DNA from: Saprospiraceae bacterium
Lineage (GTDB): Bacteria > Bacteroidota > Bacteroidia > Chitinophagales > Saprospiraceae
Direction of reading: 5' to 3'
Assembly (NCBI GenBank): GCA_016717655.1
Contig: JADKFC010000006.1
Span: forward strand, 1-64,000
Length of the DNA: 64,000 nt
Part shown: positions 19,420 to 28,209 of the stretch, piece by piece
Position numbering within the stretch: the stretch's first letter is position 1
How the letters are laid out: every line of letters starts with the position of its first letter
Translations under genes and position numbers: made by a program
Notes under the pieces: model-generated
The model's database searches: none
The model's input: only the letters and a program-made list of their open reading frames with translations
What the model was told of the DNA's origin: nothing

Positions 19420-20627
19420 AACGCTATGGTGTGGTAAACTTCATCTAACAGCTCTCTGTAAACCTCGCGCAGAATCGTCTTTTCTTCATCGGTATAGGCA
19501 TGACCTGCCATTTTTTTTTCAAAGACCTCCCAGGGATCCATTTCACTCAGGTCAACATAAGCATCCATTTGTTGAGACAAAGATGCTAATGAGCCGGGCG
19601 GAATAATCTTTCTTCGCGCAATTTTTAATCCACGATCTCTATACAACTGTAGGTGGCTTTCTATTTCAGGAATAAGAGAAATTTCAGCCGTGATTTCTAG
19701 GTCATAGAGGTTGGGCAGGGTGAGTGAATCTGGAGTTTCTTCTAATTTGTCTTTTACCTCTTGCCAGCTGCCTTCTATTTTGACCAAAGCCCTGTTTTTA
19801 GGTACTTCCACATTGTTGATCTCAAGTTCATGACCTTTGATTTCAATAACTACAATGTATTTTTCATCCTTCCTTTCTGAAAAACTGAGAGAAATGGGAG
19901 AGCCACTGTACCTGACCCTGCCCCCATCAAATTTTTGGGGTCGATGTATGTGGCCCAAGGCCAAATAATCAAACATATTGCTTAGATCTCCTGAAGATAC
20001 TGCTGCGGCGTTGCCCAATTGCACTTCTCTTTCACTCTCCGAAGTACTGGCACCTTGGAGATAAAGATGGCCCATGGCAATTACAGGCAATCGAGAAACA
20101 TTCATTTCTTCGGCCAACTTGTGCATGTCTTCGTACGTACTTACAATGCCCTTTCTCAGTTTTTCTATCCTCTCTCCCTGACTCTCACCTTCTGCATAGC
20201 TCCTCAGATCTTTATCGCGTAAAAAGGGTAGGGCCAGGCAAATGGAGGTTATCTCCCCTTTTTTGTCGTGTAAGGGTATGATGGCTTTTCTTTTGTCTTC
20301 AGGCATCCCTGCAACCACGTGTACATTTAAAAGCCCCAGTAAGTCTCTTGATGATTCCAACATGGTAATTGAATCGTGATTACCTCCCGTAATTACCACC
20401 TGTACTTTTTGTGCCGCCATTTGGGTCAGGAAGCCAAAATACAATTTCCGCGCTTCGTTGGAGGGGTTGGCATGGTCAAAAATATCACCCGAAATTAAAA
20501 CCACATCTATTTGATTGTCTGTAATATAGGTAATCAACCATGCTATAAAAAGACGATGATCTTCGTCAAGTGTGGTTTGGTGTAATTCTTTTCCCAGGTG
20601 CCAATCGGATGTATGGATTATCTTCAA
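19416..20627 (-). CDS. sbcD: Exonuclease SbcCD nuclease subunit SbcD
   Basis: 403-residue Mre11-type metallophosphoesterase. Metal-binding motifs are TSDWHLG (residues 6-12), SGDIFDHANPS, TGGNHDS, and MGHLYL/ALGHIHRPQ with the late histidines. The C-terminal capping region is present. The initiation codon is TTG at 20627; there is no in-frame ATG before the upstream TAG, and the usual N-terminus KIIHTSDWHLGKE follows directly. A GAGGAG purine run lies about 14-20 bases upstream. The leader just beyond is a G-rich direct repeat (20652-20703). Confidence 0.95.
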   Translation of the reverse strand: MKIIHTSDWHLGKELHQTTLDEDHRLFIAWLITYITDNQIDVVLISGDIFDHANPSNEARKLYFGFLTQMAAQKVQVVITGGNHDSITMLESSRDLLGLLNVHVVAGMPEDKRKAIIPLHDKKGEITSICLALPFLRDKDLRSYAEGESQGERIEKLRKGIVSTYEDMHKLAEEMNVSRLPVIAMGHLYLQGASTSESEREVQLGNAAAVSSGDLSNMFDYLALGHIHRPQKFDGGRVRYSGSPISLSFSERKDEKYIVVIEIKGHELEINNVEVPKNRALVKIEGSWQEVKDKLEETPDSLTLPNLYDLEITAEISLIPEIESHLQLYRDRGLKIARRKIIPPGSLASLSQQMDAYVDLSEMDPWEVFEKKMAGHAYTDEEKTILREVYRELLDEVYHTIAL

Positions 20628-20651
20628 TTTTTCCGCCGCTTCTCCTCGCTT

Positions 20652-20703
20652 CCCTAACCCCTAATCCCTAAACTAACCCAGCCCCTAACCCCTAATCCCT
20701 AAA
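20652..20703. repeat. Telomere-like G/C-skewed direct repeat between sbcD and carA
   Basis: A 21-base unit, CCCTAACCCCTAATCCCTAAA, occurs at 20652-20672 and again, identically, at 20683-20703. The 10 bases between them (CTAACCCAGC) carry the same CTAACCC theme. On the minus strand, the sense strand of sbcD, this gives seven runs of three or four G separated by 3-7 bases, enough for a G-quadruplex in the DNA or in the sbcD leader RNA. It starts 25 bases before the sbcD initiation codon. Identity of the two units is read directly; folding is inference. Confidence 0.8.
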
Positions 20704-20783
20704 ATAAAATTTGGTTGAACCCCATTTTAATTTGCATTAATATTAAATTTTGCAATAATCTTTTATTCCCACAGAATTAAAAC

Positions 20784-20791
20784 TATATTTG
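20784..20791 (+). promoter_or_regulatory. -7 box upstream of carA
   Basis: TATATTTG is a perfect TAnnTTTG match 27 bases before the carA ATG at 20818. A TTTTG at 20748-20752 is too far upstream (about 31 bases) to be a standard -33 element. Confidence 0.5.
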
Positions 20792-20817
20792 CCGACGGAA
20801 TTACGCAATCATACGGA

Positions 20818-21931
20818 ATGACGACCAAAGAACCTAAGCCCGCCGTTTTAATCCTGGCCAACGGCAGCATTTATTGGGGCAAGGCAGCCGGTATAACTGG
20901 CACTACCACAGGAGAAATCTGCTTCAACACTGGCATGACCGGTTATCAGGAAATTTTTACCGATCCCTCCTATTTTGGTCAAGTGATGGTCACTACCAAT
21001 GCCCACATCGGCAATTATGGTATCAAAAAAGACGATGAGGAATCCGGAAAGGTCCAGATTGCCGGCCTGGTGTGTAAAAACTTTACCAATGAGTTTTCAA
21101 GAGCCATGGCCGATGAAGACATTCAACAATATTTTGAAGAACAAAATATAGTGTGCATTCATGGTGTAGATACGCGTGAAATTGTGCGGGAGATCAGAAC
21201 CCTGGGAGCTATGAATTGTATCATTTCCTCCGATTCTGACGACATTGAACAATTAAAAAAAGCAATTGGCAGGGGTGCCTGACATGTCTGGTTTGGAACT
21301 GTCTTCAAAGGTCTCTACCCTGGAACCCTATGATATGGGCGAACCTACAGCAGCCATTAAAATTGCGGTCATGGATTATGGAACCAAACGCAACATCCTT
21401 CGAAACTTCGTCAACAGGAGTTGTTATTGCCGGGTTTTCCCAGCAAAAACATCGCTGGCGGAGATCAATCAGTTCAATCCTGATGCGTATTTCCTGTCCA
21501 ATGGTCCGGGTGATCCTGCTGCTATGGATTACGCTGTCAACACTGTAAAAGAAATGTTAGCCACCGGTAAACCGGTTTTTGGCATCTGTCTGGGCCACCA
21601 GATCCTAGCCCTTGCCAATGGCATTGATACCTACAAGATGCACCATGGCCATAGAGGCATCAACCATCCGGTTAAAAATTTAGAAACAGGAAAGTGTGAA
21701 ATTACCAGCCAAAACCATGGCTTCGCAGTTGATGCCGAACAAATAGAAAACCATCCTGATGTAGAGGTAACCCATGTCAATTTGAATGATGCCTCCATTG
21801 AAGGGCTCAGGCTTAAGAGCAAACCTGCCTTTTCGGTTCAATACCACCCGGAAGCAGCCCCCGGCCCGCACGATGCGCAGTACCTTTTTGACCAATTTGT
21901 AGACTTAATAAATCAAGCTAAAAACAATTAA
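20818..21931 (+). CDS. carA: Carbamoyl-phosphate synthase small subunit, one frame break
   Basis: Glutamine amidotransferase subunit that feeds ammonia to CarB for arginine and pyrimidine synthesis; cytoplasmic. The N-terminal domain reads LILANGSIYWGKAAG and TGMTGYQEIFTDPSYFGQ. The C-terminal class I amidotransferase has the catalytic Cys in FGICLGHQILALANG and His/Glu in QYHPEAAPGPHDA. The frame is broken at 21272-21275: removing one G from GGGG joins KKAIGR to VPDMSGLELSSKV, as in intact CarA. The reconstructed 371 residues are normal. The stop is 4 bases before eno, so the two share a transcript. The break is most likely a sequencing error. Confidence 0.93.
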
Positions 21932-21935
21932 AATC

Positions 21936-23221
21936 ATGAGCATAATTACAGACATTCTGGCCCGTGAGATCCTGGATTCCAGGGGCAACCCAACCGTCGA
22001 AGTAGAAGTATACACAGAAAATGACGTGATGGGCCGGGCAGCTGTACCATCGGGTGCCTCTACCGGAAAATATGAAGCCGTTGAACTGCGCGACAACGAT
22101 AAAAGTCGCTACCTGGGAAGAGGTGTGCAGAAAGCATGCTACAATGTTGACGAAAAAATAAGAGAAGCCCTGATAGGTGAATCGGTTTTTGATCAGAGAT
22201 ACATCGATGATATCATGATCGAAATCGATGGCACAGAAAACAAATCAACTTAGGGGCCAATGCCATTCTGGGGGTATCCCTTGCGGTGGCCAAGGCTGCG
22301 GCCTTAGAACTAGAGCAACCCCTGTACCGTTACATCGGAGGGGTCAATGCGCATGTAATGCCAGTACCAATGATGAACATCCTCAATGGGGGCAGCCACG
22401 CAGATAACAGCATCGATTTTCAGGAATTTATGATCATGCCTTTGGGGGCTGATAGGTTTAGTGAGGCACTAAGAATGGGTGTTGAGGTTTTTCACCACCT
22501 TAAAAAAGTATTGAAAGACAAAGGATATTCTACCAATGTTGGCGATGAAGGAGGATTTGCTCCCAACATCAAAAGCAATAAAGAAGCCATTGAAATAGTA
22601 CTCAAATCCATAGAGTCTGCCGGCTATCGTCCGGGAGAAGATGTGTTTATTGCAATGGATGCAGCCAGCTCAGAGTTTTACGATGAAGAGTCAGGACTAT
22701 ATGTATTCCACAAGTCATCAGGAGATAAATTGACAGGTGATGATATGGTAGCTTATTGGGAAGAATGGTGCAACAACTATCCAATTGCATCTATCGAAGA
22801 TGGCCTTCATGAAGACGATTGGAACACCTGGGTAAAACTCAATAAAGCCCTTGGTAGCAAGGTTCAGCTGGTAGGCGACGATTTGTTTGTTACCAATACT
22901 AAACGCCTGCAAAAGGGCATCGATATGGAAGCGGCCAATTCCATTCTTATTAAAGTCAACCAAATAGGATCGCTCACAGAAACCATAGATTCAGTTCAAC
23001 TGGCAACACGCAACGGATATACCTCTGTTATGAGTCACAGAAGTGGAGAAACAGAAGATACCACCATTTCTGATCTGGCTGTGGCACTTAACACAGGACA
23101 AATCAAGACGGGCTCGGCAAGTAGATCAGACCGGATTGCCAAATACAACCAGTTGCTAAGGATAGAAGAAGAATTAGGCGATTCTGCAGTATATCCAGGT
23201 AAGGCCCTGCTTAATATTTAA
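21936..23221 (+). CDS. eno: Enolase, one frame break
   Basis: Glycolytic enzyme that interconverts 2-phosphoglycerate and phosphoenolpyruvate. The N-terminus has ILDSRGNPTVEVEVYT and the loop VPSGASTGKYEAVELRD. The second part has GDEGGFAPN, the metal-binding ED in IASIEDGLHEDDW, the catalytic lysine in LIKVNQIGSLTETI and the signature MSHRSGETEDTTISDLAV. The frame breaks at 22257-22258: adding one A restores ENKSNLGANAILGVSLAVAK. About 429 residues, the normal length. Its terminator is at 23241-23276. Given the gene is central and otherwise perfect, the break is almost certainly not biological. Confidence 0.95.
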
Positions 23222-23240
23222 GTAAGAGCCCAAAAATGCT

Positions 23241-23276
23241 AAAATGCCCTGTAGGTACTGACTTACGGGGCATTTT
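23241..23276 (+). terminator. Rho-independent terminator after carA-eno
   Basis: A 13-bp stem, AAAATGCCCTGTA with TACGGGGCATTTT (one G-T pair), has a 10-base loop and continues into TTATTATTT. It sits 19 bases after the eno stop codon. Confidence 0.85.
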
Positions 23277-23406
23277 TATTATTTCATAAGGGTTGTTTGG
23301 GGGGCTGAAAATCAGGAAATTCAACTTTTTTCCATTCCAGTAAGGATAGATCGCCAAGTTCATTTAAAGAATCCAAAAAAGACGTATCTTTACCAAAATT
23401 TTTCTA

Positions 23407-23730
23407 ATGGGCTCTATAATGAAACTACTGCAACAAGTGTTGTATCGACATTTGCATATTCATCCCAAATTTGTGAACAAGTTTACCCTCGTCACCTGTC
23501 TATTTATAATTTGGGTGGGTTTATTTGACACCCACAGCTTTTGGGATTCATTTCAGCTAAGCAGGACCATTTCTCGCCTTGAAAACGAAAAGGTGGAATT
23601 GCGCAAAAACATTGAAATAGCCAAAGCCGACAAGTTGGATTTGGAAAGTAACAAAGAAAAATATGCGCGTGAAAAATACTTCATGCACAAAGACAACGAA
23701 GAAGTTTTTATAATAGAAAGAAGTAAATAA
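23407..23730 (+). CDS. FtsB/DivIC-type septum formation initiator
   Basis: 107-residue bitopic membrane protein of the cell-division FtsB/DivIC family. A short N-terminal tail precedes a single helix (about residues 27-41, FTLVTCLFIIWVGLF), then a coiled coil (FQLSRTISRLENEKVELRKN ... DKLDLESNKEKY) and the family ending REKYFMHKDNEEVFIIE. It would sit in the inner membrane with the coiled coil in the periplasm, in the FtsQBL-type divisome subcomplex. The ATG at 23419 is an alternative start. sucD follows within 5 bases, so they are probably co-transcribed, a pairing with eno and FtsB that is common across bacteria. Confidence 0.88.
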   Translation: MGSIMKLLQQVLYRHLHIHPKFVNKFTLVTCLFIIWVGLFDTHSFWDSFQLSRTISRLENEKVELRKNIEIAKADKLDLESNKEKYAREKYFMHKDNEEVFIIERSK

Positions 23731-23734
23731 TTTT

Positions 23735-24613
23735 ATGAGCGTACTCGTAAACAAAGATTCAAAAATCATTGTACAAGGATTTACCGGAAAGGAAGGCAGT
23801 TTTCATGCTGAACAAATGATTGAATATGGAAGTCCGGTTGTTGGAGGTGTTACTCCAGGAAAGGGCGGCAGTCTGCACCTTGGTAAGCCAGTTTTTAATA
23901 CCGTTCAGGAAGCAGTTAAAGCTACAGGAGCCGATGTTTCTATCATTTTTGTACCTCCGGCCTTTGCATCAGATGCCATTATGGAAGCCGCTGAGGCAGG
24001 AGTAAAAGTAATTATCTGTATTACAGAGGGTATTCCTGTTCAGGACATGGTTAAAGTAAAAGCTTATCTTGAACAATATCCTGTAACCTTAATTGGTCCC
24101 AATTGCCCTGGTGTCATTACACCGGGTGAAGCCAAGGTAGGAATCATGCCGGGCTTTGTCTTTAAAAAAGGAAGGATTGGAGTGGTATCTAAATCTGGTA
24201 CTTTAACATACGAAGCGGCTGACCAGATTGTAAAAGCAGGTCTTGGTATTTCTACAGCCATCGGCATTGGAGGAGATCCCATCATTGGTACTCCAACAAG
24301 AGAAGCAGTAAAATTACTGATGGAAGATCCTGAAACCGATGGCATTGTTTTGATAGGTGAAATTGGGGGTAATTACGAAGCCCTTGCCGCAAAATACATC
24401 CGTGAAACAGGCAATAAGAAACCGGTTGTTGGCTTTATTGCCGGTCAGACTGCACCCAAGGGTAGAACCATGGGACACGCGGGTGCCATAGTTGGAGGAC
24501 ATGATGACACCGCAGAAGCCAAGATGCGAATTTTGGAAGAAAATGGCATCATCGTGGTCAAGAGCCCTGCAGAAATAGGAGAAACCATAGCCAGGGTAGT
24601 AGCTGGTAAATAG
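23735..24613 (+). CDS. sucD: Succinyl-CoA synthetase alpha subunit
   Basis: 292-residue ADP/GDP-forming succinate-CoA ligase alpha subunit of the TCA cycle. The CoA-binding start reads KIIVQGFTGKEGSFHAEQMI and TPGKGGSLHLGKPVF. LIGPNCPGVITPGEAKVGIM and GRIGVVSKSGTLTYEAA are family signatures. The phosphohistidine lies in RTMGHAGAIVGG. Length and motifs are complete. The beta subunit gene is not adjacent. A strong terminator follows at 24633-24662. Confidence 0.96.
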   Translation: MSVLVNKDSKIIVQGFTGKEGSFHAEQMIEYGSPVVGGVTPGKGGSLHLGKPVFNTVQEAVKATGADVSIIFVPPAFASDAIMEAAEAGVKVIICITEGIPVQDMVKVKAYLEQYPVTLIGPNCPGVITPGEAKVGIMPGFVFKKGRIGVVSKSGTLTYEAADQIVKAGLGISTAIGIGGDPIIGTPTREAVKLLMEDPETDGIVLIGEIGGNYEALAAKYIRETGNKKPVVGFIAGQTAPKGRTMGHAGAIVGGHDDTAEAKMRILEENGIIVVKSPAEIGETIARVVAGK

Positions 24614-24632
24614 TCATACAACTTATAAAAAG

Positions 24633-24662
24633 AAAGAGCCTTTGAGTAATCAAGGGCTCTTT
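24633..24662 (+). terminator. Rho-independent terminator after sucD
   Basis: A 12-bp stem, AAAGAGCCTTTG with CAAGGGCTCTTT (one G-T pair), a six-base loop and a following T run, 20 bases after the sucD stop. Confidence 0.85.
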
Positions 24663-24676
24663 TTGTTGATAAAAAT

Positions 24677-24708
24677 AACGCCCCAATACACATTTGCACC
24701 AGGGCGTT
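24677..24708 (-). terminator. Terminator after the fasciclin-repeat gene
   Basis: A 7-bp GC-rich stem (AACGCCC with GGGCGTT) has an 18-base loop. On the minus strand it is followed by TATTTTTATC. It lies 21 bases past the stop of the leftward fasciclin gene and back to back with the sucD terminator. Confidence 0.65.
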
Positions 24709-24728
24709 CAAAACAAAGCTGTTCTTTA

Positions 24729-27456
24729 TCAAAGCTTTACAACTCTATGGATCGATATTTTACTAACTCCTTCCTGTACCTCCAATAAATAAGTGCCCGG
24801 TATCTGGTCAAAGCTTAGGTTGATGATTCCTTCGGAACTTGCTTTTTCAATTTCCCTTCCAAACAGGTCAATGAGTCTGGCCTTTATGGTTTCTCTGCTT
24901 TTTGACTCAATGGTTAATCCTCTCACACTTGGATTGGGGTAAATGGTGACAGCTGAAGTTCCATTTACATCATTGCTAGCACTTGGGGGCAGAAGCACGG
25001 CATCAATTACATGAACCACACCATTGTCTGCCAACAAATCAGCCACCGTAACTTTTGCATTGTTGATAAATACACCATCCGCATTGATAGTAATTGTGAT
25101 TTCTTTTCCATTGATGGTGGCTATGGTTTGTCCATTGCTCAAATCACTTGACAAAGCTTCGCCGGCAACTGCATGGTACAATAAAATCTGAGTTAGCAGG
25201 CCCTGAGGGTCTGCCAGTAAGGCTTCGATGGTACCTGCAGGTAGGGCGGCAAAGGCAGCGTCGGTAGGTGCAAAGACGGTAAATGGGCCATCACCTTGAA
25301 GGGTAGAAACCAAACCGGCAGCACTGACGGCAGCTACAAGGGTAGTGTGCACTGGAGAATTTAAGGCAATGTCAACTACGGTAGATGGAGGTAGAATAAC
25401 AGCGTCGATGACATGAACAACGCCGTTGTCAGCAATGACATCTGCCACGGTAACTTTGGCATTGTTGATAAAAACGCCATCGGCATTGATTTTTACGGAA
25501 ACAGACTTACCGTTGATGGTTTTGATAAATTGGCCATTGGCAAGTCCTGAGCTGAGCGCATTGGCACCAACAGTGTGGTAGAGCAGGATGTCGGTAAGAG
25601 CTCCCCTGAGGGTCTGCCAACAAGGCTTCGATGGTTCCTGCAGGCAGTGCGGCAAAGGCAGCGTCGGTAGGTGCAAAGACGGTAAAAGGACCATCACCTT
25701 GAAGGGTAGAAACCAAACCGGCAGCACTGACAGCCGCTACAAGGGTGGTGTGAACGGGAGAATTTAGGGCAATGTCAACTACGGTAGATGGAGGCAGAAT
25801 CACTGCATCGATGACGTGTACAACCCCGTTGTCAGCAACAACATCGGCTACAGTAACTTTGGCATTGTTGATAAAAACGCCATCGGCATTGATTTTTACG
25901 GAAACAGACTTACCGTTGATGGTTTTGATAAATTGGCCATTGGCAAGCCCTGAGCTGAGCGCATTGGCACCTACAGTGTGGTAGAGCAGGATGTCGGTAA
26001 GAGCTCCCTGAGGGTCTGCCAACAGGGCTTCGATGGTTCCAGCGGGTAGGGCAGCAAAGGCAGCGTCGGTAGGTGCAAAGACGGTAAATGGGCCATCACC
26101 TTGAAGGGTAGAAACCAAACCGGCAGCACTGATAGCCGATAGAAGGGTGGTGTTGACGGGAGAATTTAGGGCAATGTCAACTACGGTAGATGGAGGTAAA
26201 ATAACAGCGTCGATGACATGAACAACTCCGTTGTCTGCAACGACATCGGCCACGGTAACTTTGGCATTGTTGATAAAAACGCCATCGGCATTGATTTTTA
26301 CGGAAACAGACTTACCGTTGATGGTTTTGATAAATTGGCCATTGGCAAGCCCTGAGCTGAGTGCATTGGCACCTACAGTATGGTAGAGCAGGATGTCGGT
26401 AAGCGCTCCCTGAGGGTCTGCCAGCAGGGCTTCGACGGTTCCAGCGGGTAGGGCAGCAAAGGCAGCATCGGTAGGTGCAAAGACGGTAAAAGGACCATCA
26501 CCTTGAAGGGTAGAAACCAAACCGGCAGCACTGACAGCCGCTACAAGGGTGGTGTGAACGGGAGAATTTAGGGCAATGTCAACTACGGTAGATGGAGGTA
26601 GAATGACAGCGTCGATGACGTGTACAACCCCGTTGTCAGCAACAACATCGGCTACAGTAACTTTGGCATTGTTGATAAAAACGCCATCGGCATTGATTTT
26701 TACGGAAACAGACTTACCGTTGATGGTTTTGACAAATTGGCCATTGGCAAGACCTGAGCTAAGCGCATTGGCACCTACGGTGTGGTAGAGCAGGATGTCG
26801 GTAAGCGCTCCCTGAGGGTCTGCGAGCAGAGCTTCGACGGTTCCGGCAGGTAGGGCGGCAAAGGCAGCATCGGTAGGTGCAAAGACGGTAAAAGGCCCAT
26901 CACCTTGAAGGGTAGAGACCAAACCGGCAGCACTGACGGCAGCTACAAGTGTAGTGTGCACGGGAGAATTTAAGGCAATGTCAACTACGGTAGATGGAGG
27001 TAAAATAACAGCGTCGATAACATGTACAACCCCGTTGTCAGCAATGACATCGGCCACGGTAACTTTGGCATTGTTGATAAAAACGCCATCGGCATTGATT
27101 TTTACGGAAACAGACTTACCGTTGATGGTTTTGATAAATTGGCCATTGGCAAGCCCTGAGCTGAGTGCATTGGCACCAACAGTGTGGTAGAGCAGGATGT
27201 CGGTAAGTGCTCCCTGAGGGTCTGCCAACAGGGCTTCGACGGTTCCAGCGGGTAGGGCAGCAAAGGCAGCATCGGTAGGTGCAAAGACGGTAAAAGGGCC
27301 TGGGCCTTGTAAAGTAGTTGCAAGGTCCGCTGCAACTACTGCTGCTTCAAGGGTATTGTGATCAGGTGAATTAACAACGATGTCAACAACACTTTGACTT
27401 TGGATTTTTAAAGTGGTCAACAAAAGAGTGATAAACAGTAAAAGTTTAGATTTCAT
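24729..27456 (-). CDS. Secreted six-domain fasciclin (FAS1) protein with T9SS sorting tail, one frame break
   Basis: About 908 residues. A signal peptide (MKSKLLLFITLLLTTLKIQSQ) precedes six FAS1 domains of 134 residues, each with GPFTVFAPTDAAFAALPAG (H1-type motif), ILLYHTVG and GVVHVIDAVILPP (H2-type motif). The tail from about 85 residues before the end (VTIYPNPSVRGLTIES ... GTYLLEVQEG) is a type IX secretion sorting domain, so the protein should reach the cell surface. Domains 2-5 are almost identical, including at DNA level, with a 402-base period; domain 1 and domain 6 are more diverged. One copy has CCCC at 25603-25606 where the other copies have CCC, which breaks the frame there and makes that period 403. 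FAS1 proteins usually mediate adhesion; the exact ligand is unknown. Confidence 0.93.
25371..26980. repeat. Near-identical 402-bp tandem repeats encoding FAS1 domains
   Basis: The marker GTCAACTACGG begins at 25371, 25774, 26176, 26578 and about 26980. Spacings are therefore 403, 402, 402 and 402 bases. Third-codon positions are mostly conserved between copies, not just the protein, which means recent duplication or ongoing homogenisation. The odd 403 spacing is caused by the extra C at 25603-25606. Confidence 0.9.
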
Positions 27457-27634
27457 GTTCCATTTTTTTAGGTGAATGATGACCGATATATGCAGCATTT
27501 ACAAAAAGGGTTGCTTTTGTCTAATTAATTTTAACAATTTCTTAAACAAAAAGGCCTGCTTTATGTATTTATCCCGATATACCTGAGGTAAGAATTTACT
27601 TTTTTTATCCCTTAGGCAACTCTAATTATTCAAA

Positions 27635-28209
27635 ATGCATATCTCGTATATGGAAAACAAAGCTGTCAGGGAAGAAGAAAAACAAATCCTCCTTGCCTTG
27701 GATGGGTCCCAAACCGCATTCAGGTGGCTGTATGATGCGTACAAAAAATCTCTTTTCCTGATCTGTCTGAGATATGGTGCAACCAGAGAAGAGGCAGAAG
27801 ATATGCTTCAGAATGGCTTTATTCAGGTTTTTACTGAATTGTCGAGATTTGACCGCAACAAAGGCAGTTTTTATACTTGGGCTTCCAAAATTATGGTCAA
27901 TATCTGCTTACAGGAATTAAGAAAGAAAAAGATAACGATTCAATCGGTTGATGATCCGGTGATACATCAAAAATTAAAAGACGATTTTGATGCTATTGCG
28001 AACTTAAGCCTGGAAGAAACTTTAAAAACACTACAAAAATGCCATCTGGCTATAGAACCATATTTAATCTTTATCACATAGAAGGTTACAACCACCAAGA
28101 GATTGCTGATATGTTGAGCATCACGGAATCAACCTCAAAGACGCAGTTGATGAAATCCAAAGTGTTTGCTAAAAAGTTATTGACTAATGAAATCGAAATG
28201 ACAAAATGA
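27635..28209 (+). CDS. ECF-type RNA polymerase sigma factor, one frame break
   Basis: About 191 residues after repair. Region 2 spans the N-terminal half (FRWLYDAYKKSLFLICLRYG ... AEDMLQNGFIQVFTELSRFD), with GSFYTWASKIMVNICLQELRK closing it. Region 4 lies in another frame: GYRTIFNLYHIEGYNHQEIA, DMLSITESTSKTQLMKSK. The switch is at the five-A run 28035-28039; one more A restores QKMPSGYRTIF. The start is the ATG at 27635 or 27650. Its stop overlaps the ATG of the next gene (ATGA), a strong sign that the downstream membrane protein is its partner. Confidence 0.85.

Noticed and set aside
20652..20703. The CCCTAA repeat as a possible CRISPR remnant
   Set aside because: Only two units with a related, not unique, 10-base spacer; it fits a G/C-skewed simple repeat instead.
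26576..27190. Repeated 70-78-residue rightward open frames in the FAS1 array
   Set aside because: They recur with the 402-base period only because the coding strand is repeated; the leftward FAS1 frames hold all domain motifs.
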